DNA of 64,000 nucleotides from Clostridiales bacterium. GTDB taxonomy: Bacteria; Bacillota; Clostridia; Lachnospirales; Lachnospiraceae. Position 1 is the stretch's first letter, and every line of letters starts with the position of its first letter. This document shows positions 26,978 through 35,072 of this stretch, in pieces. The stretch is from the NCBI GenBank assembly GCA_018365455.1, contig JAGZJZ010000016.1, forward strand, positions 77,950 through 141,949. The letters run 5' to 3'. A program made the position numbers and the translations under genes. The notes below the pieces were generated by a model, which did not search any database, was not told the DNA's origin, and saw only the letters and a list, made by a program, of their open reading frames with translations.

Positions 26978-27811
26978 ATGACAGTACAGGAAGTAATGGA
27001 TGGAATTATAAAAAAGACAGGTGTAAGTCCCCTTCCAGAGGATAAGACATGTGACATTTTTATAATTGGAGATAGAAACAGGGAAGTAAAAAAGATAGGA
27101 ACCACATTTATGGCAACTGTTGATGTAATAAGAGAAGCAATTGAAAAAAATATTGATTTTATTATTACGCATGAGCCTACCTGGTTTACCGGTATGGATG
27201 ATACGGAATGGGTTAAAGAAGATCCTGTTTATCTGGAAAAGAAGAAATTACTGGAAGAACATGGTATTTCTATCTGGAGATTCCATGATCATATGCATAT
27301 GGCTGGCGAAGATGGAATTTATCGTGGATTTGAGCAGGAATATGACTGGGCGAAATACAGAATGCCAGGTAGAAATTCGGGAAATCCAATGGACGATTTT
27401 GGTGGATGCTATGAGATTCCAGAGACATCCTTAAAAGATTTATGTGCATTTTTTAAAGAAAAAAGCGATATGCAGGTCGTTCAAATTGTCGGCGATCCAC
27501 AAATGATGGTAAAACGTGCAGCCGTATTAGTTGGAGGCGGAAGCTTGGGACTTGGTGTGGAAAATATGCCAATGAGACTGATGAGAGAAAAGAACATTGA
27601 TCTTGCAATATGTGGAGATATCACAGAGTGGACCTTATCCGCTTATGTGCGCGATGCTTCTCAGCTTGGTATGAATAAAGCCATGCTCGTACTTGGACAT
27701 GAGAGAAGTGAAGAACCAGGAATGAAATATCTTCCTGAATGGATGAAATCCATTGTTGGGGATATTGAAGTTCAGTTTCTAGATGCAAAAGAGTCATTTT
27801 TATATTTATAA
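26978..27811 (+). CDS. Nif3-like dinuclear-metal protein, second of a tandem pair
   Basis: A 277-residue paralogue of the preceding gene, 18 bp downstream, with GGGAGG before the ATG. Corresponding metal-site motifs are FIITHEPTWF, WRFHDHMHM, ICGDITEWT and LGHERSEEPGMKYLPEW. The two proteins share length, motif order and the EEPGMKY/EELGMKY end but are clearly diverged, so an old duplication, perhaps making a hetero-oligomer, is likely. No PII-like insert. A role in processing the imported substrate is inferred only from cotranscription. Confidence 0.8.
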   Translation: MTVQEVMDGIIKKTGVSPLPEDKTCDIFIIGDRNREVKKIGTTFMATVDVIREAIEKNIDFIITHEPTWFTGMDDTEWVKEDPVYLEKKKLLEEHGISIWRFHDHMHMAGEDGIYRGFEQEYDWAKYRMPGRNSGNPMDDFGGCYEIPETSLKDLCAFFKEKSDMQVVQIVGDPQMMVKRAAVLVGGGSLGLGVENMPMRLMREKNIDLAICGDITEWTLSAYVRDASQLGMNKAMLVLGHERSEEPGMKYLPEWMKSIVGDIEVQFLDAKESFLYL

Positions 27812-27828
27812 AAAAAGGAGAGTATGAT

Positions 27829-28626
27829 ATGTCTACGTTACAGGTAAGCACATTTTCTGTGGCACTAAGCCGCATTGTTTCATTCAATGTTATTTTACCG
27901 GATGATCTGATGCCGGAAATGAAGATAAATAACCCTAATTATGACAGGGGAACAAAGACGTTAGTATTATTACACGGATTTTCTGGAAATAGGAATGACT
28001 GGTTGATGGGAAGCCAGATTCAGGAACTTTCCGGAAAATACAATCTTGCAGTTATCATGCCTTCCGGAGAGAACAGTTTTTATCTGAATGGATTGGGTAC
28101 GGGAAGATCCTATGAGACTTTCACAGGAGTAGAACTTATCAATTACTGCAGAAAAGCTTTTGGTTTGTCAGATAAAAAGGAAGATACTTTTATAGGTGGT
28201 CTTTCCATGGGAGGTTTTGGAGCTATTCATACAGCTTTAAAATATCCGGAAACTTTCGGGAAAATGTTTGGACTTTCCTCCGCATTAATTGTGAATGAAA
28301 TTAAGGGAATGGAACCAGGAAGCAAAAATGATGTTGCTGATTACGATTATTATCATCAAGTATTTGGAGACTTGAATCAATTAGATAAAAGTGAAAATAA
28401 TCCAGAGTTTTTAGTGTCAGAGCGTATAAAAGCGGGAGATACGATTCAGCCAGTTTATATGGCATGTGGAACAGAGGATTTTCTGTTAGCAGAAAATCAT
28501 GAATTCCGTGATTTCCTTTTAGAGAACAAAGTGAATGTTACATATAAAGAAAGTACAGGTATTCACGACTGGAAATTCTGGAATGTGTATATAGAACAGG
28601 CAATTGTCTGGGCAACAGCAGTATAG
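27829..28626 (+). CDS. Esterase D/tributyrin-esterase-like alpha/beta hydrolase
   Basis: A 265-residue serine esterase of the EstA/esterase D family. It opens with an N-terminal beta hairpin and VILPDDL. It then has VLLHGFSGN (oxyanion region), nucleophile Ser126 in GGLSMGGFGA, Asp in CGTEDFLL and His in GIHDWKFW. Family members hydrolyse short-chain acyl esters, including sugar acetates. AAAAAGGAG precedes the ATG and the gap to the Nif3-like gene is 17 bp. This is the fourth ester hydrolase in the block, strengthening the idea of an acylated substrate. No signal peptide, so it works in the cytoplasm after import. Confidence 0.87.
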   Translation: MSTLQVSTFSVALSRIVSFNVILPDDLMPEMKINNPNYDRGTKTLVLLHGFSGNRNDWLMGSQIQELSGKYNLAVIMPSGENSFYLNGLGTGRSYETFTGVELINYCRKAFGLSDKKEDTFIGGLSMGGFGAIHTALKYPETFGKMFGLSSALIVNEIKGMEPGSKNDVADYDYYHQVFGDLNQLDKSENNPEFLVSERIKAGDTIQPVYMACGTEDFLLAENHEFRDFLLENKVNVTYKESTGIHDWKFWNVYIEQAIVWATAV

Positions 28627-28656
28627 AAATAAATAATACAAATCAAGGAGAAAACT

Positions 28657-29622
28657 ATGGCAGTAAATGCATTAGAAATAATTGAAAACACAAAAAAATG
28701 GGAGGCACCAGTGGTACCGGCAGAAATTCCACATGGAGATATGCCAGGAGATAAAGTAGAAATCGGAGAAGGACATATAAAAAAGGCAAACAAGATATTT
28801 CCAGAAGTATTAAAACAGTTAGTACCAATCATGAAGGAAAATAAACATCGAAGAGCAGTTTTGACTGTATGTGGTGGGTCAGGTGTTGGTAAATCTGAGA
28901 CTGCATCCCTGTTTTCATTTTATTTTGGTCAGATGGGAATAGGAAGCTATACGTTATCGGGTGATAACTATCCACACAAGATTCCAAAATATAATGATGC
29001 AGAACGTCTTCATATGTTCCGTGAAAATGCCTTAAAGGGAATGGTTTGCGAAGGAACATTTACAAAAGAGCGCTTTGATATGATTCATGAATTTCAGCTG
29101 AAAGGAGATGATGCCAATAAAGCACATGCAGACGAATATGATTGGTATGAGTCTTATCTTCGTAATGGACGTAAAGGATTGGGAAGTTATCTTGGAACAT
29201 CAAATGAAATCGGATTTGATGAAGTGGAAAGTATCTTAAAACAGTTCAAAGAAGGCGCAGATAAAATCTGGCTGAAACGAATGGGAAGAGAAGATACGGA
29301 ACTTTGGTATGAAGAAGTAGATTTCTCAGATATTCAGGTATTGGTAATAGAATGGACACATGGAAATAGTGATAATTATAAAGGTGTAGATATTCCAGTC
29401 TTATTAAATTCCACACCACAGGAAACATTAGCACACAGAAGAGCAAGAAATCGTGATGGTGCCACAGACAGCCCATTTACAACTATGGTACTGGAAATAG
29501 AACAGGGTATGTTAGAGTCTCAGGCTCACAAAGCAAAGATTATCGTTTCTAAGAGTGGAGACCTGCTCTCTTATGAGGAGTATTTAAAAGTAATGGAAGA
29601 AAGTAAAAAGGAAGGAAAATAG
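28657..29622 (+). CDS. P-loop kinase of unknown substrate (uridine kinase/APS kinase-like)
   Basis: A 321-residue protein with Walker A GGSGVGKS at 73-80, a following LSGDNYPHKIP segment that resembles the DDYY lid-base motif of uridine kinase and phosphoribulokinase folds, and a strand LVIEWTHGN that resembles their Walker-B-like region. The 70-residue N-terminal extension and the aromatic/acidic middle (YDWYESYLRNGRKG) are not in classical members. Automated labels may call it adenylylsulfate kinase, but the motifs do not show sulfate-assimilation context. It lies 2 bp upstream of a GH13_18 phosphorylase-like gene, so a sugar or glycoside kinase acting before or after phosphorolysis is the best inference. 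AAGGAG precedes the ATG. Confidence 0.75.
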   Translation: MAVNALEIIENTKKWEAPVVPAEIPHGDMPGDKVEIGEGHIKKANKIFPEVLKQLVPIMKENKHRRAVLTVCGGSGVGKSETASLFSFYFGQMGIGSYTLSGDNYPHKIPKYNDAERLHMFRENALKGMVCEGTFTKERFDMIHEFQLKGDDANKAHADEYDWYESYLRNGRKGLGSYLGTSNEIGFDEVESILKQFKEGADKIWLKRMGREDTELWYEEVDFSDIQVLVIEWTHGNSDNYKGVDIPVLLNSTPQETLAHRRARNRDGATDSPFTTMVLEIEQGMLESQAHKAKIIVSKSGDLLSYEEYLKVMEESKKEGK

Positions 29623-29624
29623 AG

Positions 29625-31331
29625 ATGATTATTTCTGCAAATAATGGACCAATGTTAAATGCTTACCCGGACAGCATGGGTGGAACCTTAAAAGATATTA
29701 CAAAATTTTTAGAAAAACCAGAATTAAAAGATGTGTTTACATCTTTTTATATATTGCCAAGTTTATTTAACACAGATCTTGACCGTGGATTTTCAGTTAT
29801 CGACTATACTTTAAATGATCTTCTTGCTGCAAAAGAGGATTTAAATGGATTAGAACAGCTTGGTGTGGATTTGAAGCTGGATTTTATTTTGAACCATGCT
29901 TCTGTATTATCCAGCCAGTTTCAGGATATTATAAAATATGGTGAAAGATCCAAATACAAAGACTTTTTCATTAACTGGAATAAATTCTGGGAAGGACATG
30001 GTACCATGACAGAGGAAGGCTATATCCAGCCGGATTCAGAGATGATAGAGCATATGTTTTTCCGTAAACCAGGACTTCCAATTCTAATGGTACGTTTCCC
30101 GGATGGAAAAAATATACCTTACTGGAATACCTTTTACCAGGAAGTAAAATATCCTGTTCTCGATGCACAGGATGTCATGCAGGTAGAGGGCTTACAGTAT
30201 GCAACAGCAGAAAAAACTGCAGAACTTATGAACAGGGGACTTGCAGATGGCAAAAAACCGGCAGAGATTCTGTTAGAAGATTTTGCTATAAAGATTTCTG
30301 CAGAACAAAAAGCAGCTATCGTCGAGATGTTAGAATCCAGCAAAAAATATTTAGGCCAGATGGATCTAAATATAAAATCTCCATTAGTGTGGGAATTCTA
30401 TGATGAAACATTAAAGACATTGTCTTCTTATGGCGCTAAGATTGTTCGTCTTGATGCTTTTGCTTATGCTCCAAAAGAGCCAGGTAAAAAGAATTTTTTA
30501 AACGAACCTGGAACCTGGGAAGTGCTTGAAAAAGTAAGGCAGCTTGCCGATAAATATAAACTTACCTTACTTCCAGAGATTCACGCAGGTTACAGAGATA
30601 AAAATTATGAGATGATTTCCCAAAAAGGATATATGACATATGATTTCTTCCTGCCAGGTCTTGTAATCGATGCACTGGAACGAGGACGTGGTGATGTGCT
30701 CACAAAGTGGGCAAATGAGCTGATTGAAAAAGAAATTCATGTTGTAAATATGTTGGGATGTCATGATGGTATTCCGCTTCTTGATTTAAAAGGACTTATT
30801 CCGGAAGAAAGAATACAGTCAATTATTGATACAGTTGTAGCCCGTGGAGGTTTTGTGAAAGATCTTCATGGACAAAAAAATGTTTATTACCAGGTAAATG
30901 CTGCATATTACAGCGCACTTGGGGAAAGTGATACAAAAATGTTGTTAGCTCGTGCTTTACAGCTCTTTATGCCAGGAAAACCTCAGGTATGGTATCTGGA
31001 TCTCTTTGCAGGAAAAAATGATTATGAAGCTGTAAAACGTGCTGGTGCAGGCGGACACAAGGAAATTAACCGTTCTAATTTAAGCGTTGCTCAGATGGAA
31101 GAAAAAATCAAAGAAAGGGTAGTGATAAAACAGCTTGAAATGCTTCGTTTCCGTGCTGCATTCCCGGCATTTGCCTTTGATAGTAATATCACGGTAGATA
31201 GCAGTGGATCTATGATGAATTTCGTATGGAAAAAAAATAGATATACAGCAACACTTACTGCAGATCTTGCAAATCATACATTCTCCATGAAAGGAATTGA
31301 TCCAAACGGAGAGGAAAGCGTGATAATATAA
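29625..31331 (+). CDS. GH13 subfamily 18 (sucrose-phosphorylase-like) enzyme
   Basis: A 568-residue alpha-amylase-superfamily enzyme whose collinear motifs match sucrose phosphorylases: FYILPSLFNTDLDRGFSVIDY, LDFILNHAS, nucleophile Asp277 in RLDAFAY, acid/base Glu318 in LLPEIHAGY, stabiliser His380-Asp381 in GCHDG, and YYQVNAAYYSALG. GH13_18 enzymes transfer glucosyl to phosphate with retention, giving alpha-glucose 1-phosphate. It carries about 70 extra residues (173-245) compared with the bifidobacterial enzyme, and an acceptor loop unlike it, so the substrate may not be sucrose. Known relatives use sucrose 6'-phosphate, glucosylglycerol or glucosylglycerate. Its start is 2 bp after the kinase stop: tightly coupled. 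No signal peptide. Confidence 0.85.
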   Translation: MIISANNGPMLNAYPDSMGGTLKDITKFLEKPELKDVFTSFYILPSLFNTDLDRGFSVIDYTLNDLLAAKEDLNGLEQLGVDLKLDFILNHASVLSSQFQDIIKYGERSKYKDFFINWNKFWEGHGTMTEEGYIQPDSEMIEHMFFRKPGLPILMVRFPDGKNIPYWNTFYQEVKYPVLDAQDVMQVEGLQYATAEKTAELMNRGLADGKKPAEILLEDFAIKISAEQKAAIVEMLESSKKYLGQMDLNIKSPLVWEFYDETLKTLSSYGAKIVRLDAFAYAPKEPGKKNFLNEPGTWEVLEKVRQLADKYKLTLLPEIHAGYRDKNYEMISQKGYMTYDFFLPGLVIDALERGRGDVLTKWANELIEKEIHVVNMLGCHDGIPLLDLKGLIPEERIQSIIDTVVARGGFVKDLHGQKNVYYQVNAAYYSALGESDTKMLLARALQLFMPGKPQVWYLDLFAGKNDYEAVKRAGAGGHKEINRSNLSVAQMEEKIKERVVIKQLEMLRFRAAFPAFAFDSNITVDSSGSMMNFVWKKNRYTATLTADLANHTFSMKGIDPNGEESVII

Positions 31332-31461
31332 TGAACGGTAACGGAAATGAACAGGCATTGGCGATTGAGCGTGTGCTTGTCAGGGATAAATTTAAACAGA
31401 CGGATAGGCGGAACTGCATTACGCCCGCTATCATAACAATATTTATCCGTTGATCTGCCAT

Positions 31462-31514
31462 AAAAACACCGCCTGCTGTTTGATACATACATTATATCAA
31501 ACATAGACGGTGTT
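31462..31514 (-). terminator. Nested hairpin terminator of the LytS-like kinase gene
   Basis: On the minus strand the arms AACACCG/CGGTGTT enclose a second perfect pair TGTTTGATA/TATCAAACA, and the outer 3' arm runs into TTTTT. It lies directly after the minus-strand stop at 31517. A TATAAT is present in the loop, but no gene downstream supports a promoter. Confidence 0.6.
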
Positions 31515-31516
31515 AT

Positions 31517-33352
31517 CTACTTTTTCAGATCCTCATTCTGTGGAAGAATAATTTTAACGGTAGTACCCACACCCTCTTCACTCTCAATCATCAGTGAGCC
31601 GCCGCATTGCAGCATCAGACGGTTACGTACATTTTCAATGCCCACATGTGTGCGTCCATCCTCTTTCGGAATGTCCGGGTCAAATCCAAGTCCGTCATCA
31701 CGGATAGTAACGATTATGTTTTCGTCAGTCTGTTCACTTTTTATACTCACTGTGCCGCCGGCTCTTTTCTTAATAATACCATGTCTCACAGCATTCTCTA
31801 CAATCGTCTGAACCGTCAGCGGGGGCAGTAAAAAGTCCTGGCACAGTATCTCTATTTCTATATTCAGCTTTTTCGGAAACCTCATTTTTTCCAGATATAA
31901 ATAATTGTTAATATGAAACATTTCCCTTTCAAATGAAATCAGCTGCTTATCAATCAATGAATCCAGATTGCCTCTGAGATAGAATGAAAAATGCTCCAAC
32001 GCTTCAGAAGCCCGTTCCGGTTCCGTGTCACACAGTTGTTTAATCCCCTGAAGTGCATTAAAGAGAAAATGAGGCTGTACCTGACTGAGCATTACGGATA
32101 TACGATTTTGGTTTAACTCATTTTCCAGAATGAGGGCACGCTTTTCACTATTCATAATTCTTTTGATGTGCCGTATGGTATAGATTTCCTCAATCAGGGA
32201 GAAAGAAATTAATCCAAGTCCCAATAAAATTGCTGCTTCTGAAAATTGTACATAACCATTGATCAGTTCTACAACGGCACAGACTGCCAGCGGCAGTATT
32301 GCCTTCAGTAATTGTGCAGAGTCCCTGTTATGCAGTCTCCTTGTCTCATAAACCAGACAGTAGATGACCCAGAGCGCCACCAGCAGTTCCAGAATGGAAA
32401 AATAATTTATAGCTGAATATAGATCCTGTATCATGAATATTTGATTTACTATTGCTGCGAGCGTGACCAGAAGCAACAGTCCGGTACAGTATAACAGCGA
32501 TTTCTTTCTCCAGCCGGATAGATGTTCAGCCGCAAATAATACCACAAATACGGCTATACCCTGCATGGAACAGGAATACAGGACATTCAGGAACACGGGA
32601 AATGGCAAAATCAATGTAGGGGCAGGAGACAGGGTATAAAACCATGTGGAGGAAAACAGGGTGACCAGTCCCAGCCACAGAAAGCGGCGTCCACCGTCAA
32701 TTCGCAGTATGGCGCATTCCAAAGCAACTATAAGCAGGAATAACGTCAGGAACAGAAAAATCGTTCCGATGGTCATAGTCCATCCGTCATTGCTGACTGC
32801 TTTAAACAACATCATCCGTTCGTCACCGGTATGCATTTGCCGGAGTAATTCATCAAACTGGATCATATAGGCATTCCAGTAGAGATTGCCAAAATTTAAT
32901 TCTGCCTGATCACCGGAGGTGATACCTGGCGAAACTATAGTAACCCACTGTTTTCCTACAGCCTGGGTAGGATTTCCTCCGCTTCGCACAGGTCCGGTTG
33001 AATAAATCTCTTCACCGTTTATCCGAAGAGTAACACGCATGTGGTCGATGTTAAGAAAAAGCTTATCACCTTCCGGAATATCCCTGCTGAAGTGACCGCG
33101 CACTGTAATATCCCGCAAATCTTTATTTTCGAAATCGGTCTGGTGGGTTAAGGTCTTCCAGGGTCCCCCCTCTTCGCTGTATTCTCCCAGAATTTCCACA
33201 GGATATAAATTCCCGTCTGATTTCATTTTCTGGTCAAAGCGAAATAAGGTGGAGAAAAGTATCACTGCCGCTATTAAAACAGCAGCAGTGAGAAAGATCA
33301 GCGTAAAACGTAATAATCTGGTACTTTTATTGGAACAAGGTTCTTTATACAT
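31517..33352 (-). CDS. Orphan LytS-type sensor histidine kinase with 7TM sensor
   Basis: A 611-residue kinase. Transmembrane helix 1 (about 15-36) is followed by a 150-residue extracellular beta-rich domain resembling the 7TM-DISM extracellular family (LFLNIDHMRVTLRINGEEIYSTG). About seven helices follow (190-390), then a LytS kinase core with phospho-acceptor His428 (SQVQPHFLFNAL), N box IVENAVRHGI and the DDGLGFD loop. AGGAAGGA precedes the ATG. No response regulator is adjacent, which is unusual for this type; its partner must lie elsewhere or was lost. The sensed ligand is unknown. It converges on the GH13_18 operon. Confidence 0.88.
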   Translation of the reverse strand: MYKEPCSNKSTRLLRFTLIFLTAAVLIAAVILFSTLFRFDQKMKSDGNLYPVEILGEYSEEGGPWKTLTHQTDFENKDLRDITVRGHFSRDIPEGDKLFLNIDHMRVTLRINGEEIYSTGPVRSGGNPTQAVGKQWVTIVSPGITSGDQAELNFGNLYWNAYMIQFDELLRQMHTGDERMMLFKAVSNDGWTMTIGTIFLFLTLFLLIVALECAILRIDGGRRFLWLGLVTLFSSTWFYTLSPAPTLILPFPVFLNVLYSCSMQGIAVFVVLFAAEHLSGWRKKSLLYCTGLLLLVTLAAIVNQIFMIQDLYSAINYFSILELLVALWVIYCLVYETRRLHNRDSAQLLKAILPLAVCAVVELINGYVQFSEAAILLGLGLISFSLIEEIYTIRHIKRIMNSEKRALILENELNQNRISVMLSQVQPHFLFNALQGIKQLCDTEPERASEALEHFSFYLRGNLDSLIDKQLISFEREMFHINNYLYLEKMRFPKKLNIEIEILCQDFLLPPLTVQTIVENAVRHGIIKKRAGGTVSIKSEQTDENIIVTIRDDGLGFDPDIPKEDGRTHVGIENVRNRLMLQCGGSLMIESEEGVGTTVKIILPQNEDLKK

Positions 33353-33508
33353 AGTGGTCCTTCCTCGTATGCGTTTCAGCTGGCTTATTGGAACAGTAGC
33401 TATTGCTGTTCATTTACTTATCCGCCTAAAAATCATTATTTTATTAGAACATTATAGCCAGCATGTGAGGGATTGTCAATGCTAGCGGTATAGTCACAGC
33501 CCCAAAGG

Positions 33509-33535
33509 AAAAAAGGATCGGTTTGCCAGCCGATC
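33509..33535 (-). terminator. Intrinsic terminator of the MarR/NmrA operon
   Basis: On the minus strand GATCGG and CCGATC (33530-33535 and 33516-33521) enclose an eight-base loop and are followed by CTTTTTT, just after the NmrA-like stop at 33543. Confidence 0.75.
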
Positions 33536-33542
33536 TGTTTTC

Positions 33543-34403
33543 TTATTGCCAATAACCGATATTCTTTATCACAAACTGCCTGAATGTATGTGCCTTTCTC
33601 CCCATAACCTGCTCAAACACAGGGGTTACCTTTTTGGCTGTTCCTAAACGTGTCATCATATACAGCATACTCATAACGGTACAGTATTCTTTTTCTAAGC
33701 CACGTACCGTAATCCAATATTTTTTTGCAAAAGACGGTTTTGGATTGGTATAAATGATTTCTCTGCCCAGTTCCTTTGATAAGATTTCTGCAACTTTCCA
33801 ATAATCAATGGCTTCTGAACCTGTAATGGAATAGCCTTTATTTTGATGAAGCTCTGGTTCACTTAAAATCTTTGCTGTCATTTCCCCAATATCTTCAGCG
33901 TCTATAAAGCTGGTTAATGCTCTCTTTACCGGAACTACAATCCTGTTAAAATTTTTAATTTCAAAAGCATGAACTCCGCTAATGTTCTGCATAAAAAAGC
34001 TGGGGCGGATGTGACAATACGGCAAATCCGCCTGTTCAATATACTTTTCAATTTTATAGTGTGGTGGAACTGGATTATTCTCAATACCAATCAAAGATAA
34101 AAAGCAAACCAGTTTTATTCCGCCTTTGGATTTTAATGCGTCAATGAATGGTTTTAAGTCCTCTGGTTTTCCTAAATGTGGCGGGCGCATAATAAACACT
34201 CTGTCTACATCTTCTAAAACATCGCCAAATGTAGATGGGTCAGTAAAATCAAAGTGAGTAATCTTTGCTTTATCGTCAAACGTTTTAGCAAGTCTTTCTA
34301 GATGCGTTCCCGCAACTGTTATTCTCTGATCATTTTTAAGTGCATATTGTGCTACATATTTTCCAACGTTTCCAGAAGCACCAGTCACTAAAATTCTACC
34401 CAT
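33543..34403 (-). CDS. NmrA-like NAD(P)-binding oxidoreductase
   Basis: A 286-residue atypical short-chain dehydrogenase. The N-terminus MGRILVTGASGNVGKYVAQYAL gives the TGASGNVG nucleotide-binding loop; VDRVFIMRPPHL and YCHIRPSFFMQNI are typical of the NmrA/YesF/azoreductase-like group. These act as quinone or NAD(P)H oxidoreductases or redox sensors. The catalytic YxxxK is absent, as usual for NmrA relatives. ATG 34403 has TTGGAGG upstream and overlaps the stop of the MarR gene by 8 bp, so the two are translationally coupled. A role in detoxifying an electrophile or quinone sensed by the MarR protein is plausible. Confidence 0.85.
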   Translation of the reverse strand: MGRILVTGASGNVGKYVAQYALKNDQRITVAGTHLERLAKTFDDKAKITHFDFTDPSTFGDVLEDVDRVFIMRPPHLGKPEDLKPFIDALKSKGGIKLVCFLSLIGIENNPVPPHYKIEKYIEQADLPYCHIRPSFFMQNISGVHAFEIKNFNRIVVPVKRALTSFIDAEDIGEMTAKILSEPELHQNKGYSITGSEAIDYWKVAEILSKELGREIIYTNPKPSFAKKYWITVRGLEKEYCTVMSMLYMMTRLGTAKKVTPVFEQVMGRKAHTFRQFVIKNIGYWQ

Positions 34404-34824
34404 TGTTCTTTTCCTCCAATAAAATATTGTTCGCAGTTTCCAGCAGTACCAGGAAATCACTGAACTTTTTTTCACCCATTCTTGTTTCTAAAACAGACAT
34501 TATTTTAAAATATTCCTCGTAAGTGTCTTCTACAAGCTGAATAGCCTTATCAGTGGGAATGAGCAGAAAACTACGTTTGTCAGTTTCTGACTGTTTTTTT
34601 ACAATGTATCCATTTGCTGAAAGAGAGGTCACCATATTGGTAGCCATAGATTTTGTAAAACGGAAGAAACGAGCTACTCCATTTGGTGTTTTTTCTTCTT
34701 CCGTTTTCACAAGATAAATCAGCATTCCCATTTCACTGGAACGGATGGGCAATTCCCGCCTGGTATTTACATTTATTCTGCAAAATAAAGAAATTTGCTC
34801 AGAAGCTCTTATTAAGTTATCCAT
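34396..34824 (-). CDS. MarR family transcriptional regulator (NmrA operon)
   Basis: A 142-residue winged-helix regulator. The helix-turn-helix lies around TPNGVARFFRFTKSMATNMVTSLSANG and the wing has the SETDKRSFLLIPTDKA pattern. Cysteine is scarce (one, near CRINVNTRREL), so a thiol switch is possible but not shown. ATG 34824 has AGGAG seven bases upstream; earlier in-frame starts overlap the operator. The promoter and palindromic operators upstream show autoregulation. It is cotranscribed with the NmrA-like oxidoreductase. Confidence 0.88.
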   Translation of the reverse strand: MDNLIRASEQISLFCRINVNTRRELPIRSSEMGMLIYLVKTEEEKTPNGVARFFRFTKSMATNMVTSLSANGYIVKKQSETDKRSFLLIPTDKAIQLVEDTYEEYFKIMSVLETRMGEKKFSDFLVLLETANNILLEEKNNG

Positions 34825-34846
34825 AATCATACTCCTATCCATAAGA

Positions 34847-34898
34847 TACACTCGGTGTACTATTATGCTATTTTAGTACACCTGGTGTACTTTGTCAA
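34847..34898 (-). promoter_or_regulatory. Promoter with two MarR operators
   Basis: On the minus strand TTGACA (34893-34898), a 17-bp spacer and TAAAAT (34870-34875) form a near-consensus promoter. The 17-bp palindrome AGTACACCTGGTGTACT (34875-34891) fills the spacer. A second, related palindrome TACACTCGGTGTA lies at 34847-34859, about 16 bp downstream of the -10. Two TACAC-N3-GTGTA sites in this position indicate repression by the encoded MarR dimer. Confidence 0.82.
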
Positions 34899-35072
34899 TG
34901 GAGATTGGTTTGCATTTCCTTATATAGTGTATGCTGGTTTTTGCTGTCTCCATTTTTAAGATCAATATAGTCAGCGTTGATAGATCGAAACGGATTGCCA
35001 ACGGGGACTATTTGGGGTATGATGGATAAAGAGTTAATATATATAATCTCAATTGACAGGGAGGTAACAGCT

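Noticed and set aside
31255..31504. Two overlapping minus-strand readings between the GH13_18 gene and the LytS-like kinase
   Set aside because: A TATAAT and a ribosome-like region are nearby, but the products match nothing I know, overlap the terminator hairpin and the end of the GH13_18 gene, and change frame; the hairpin explains the structure better.
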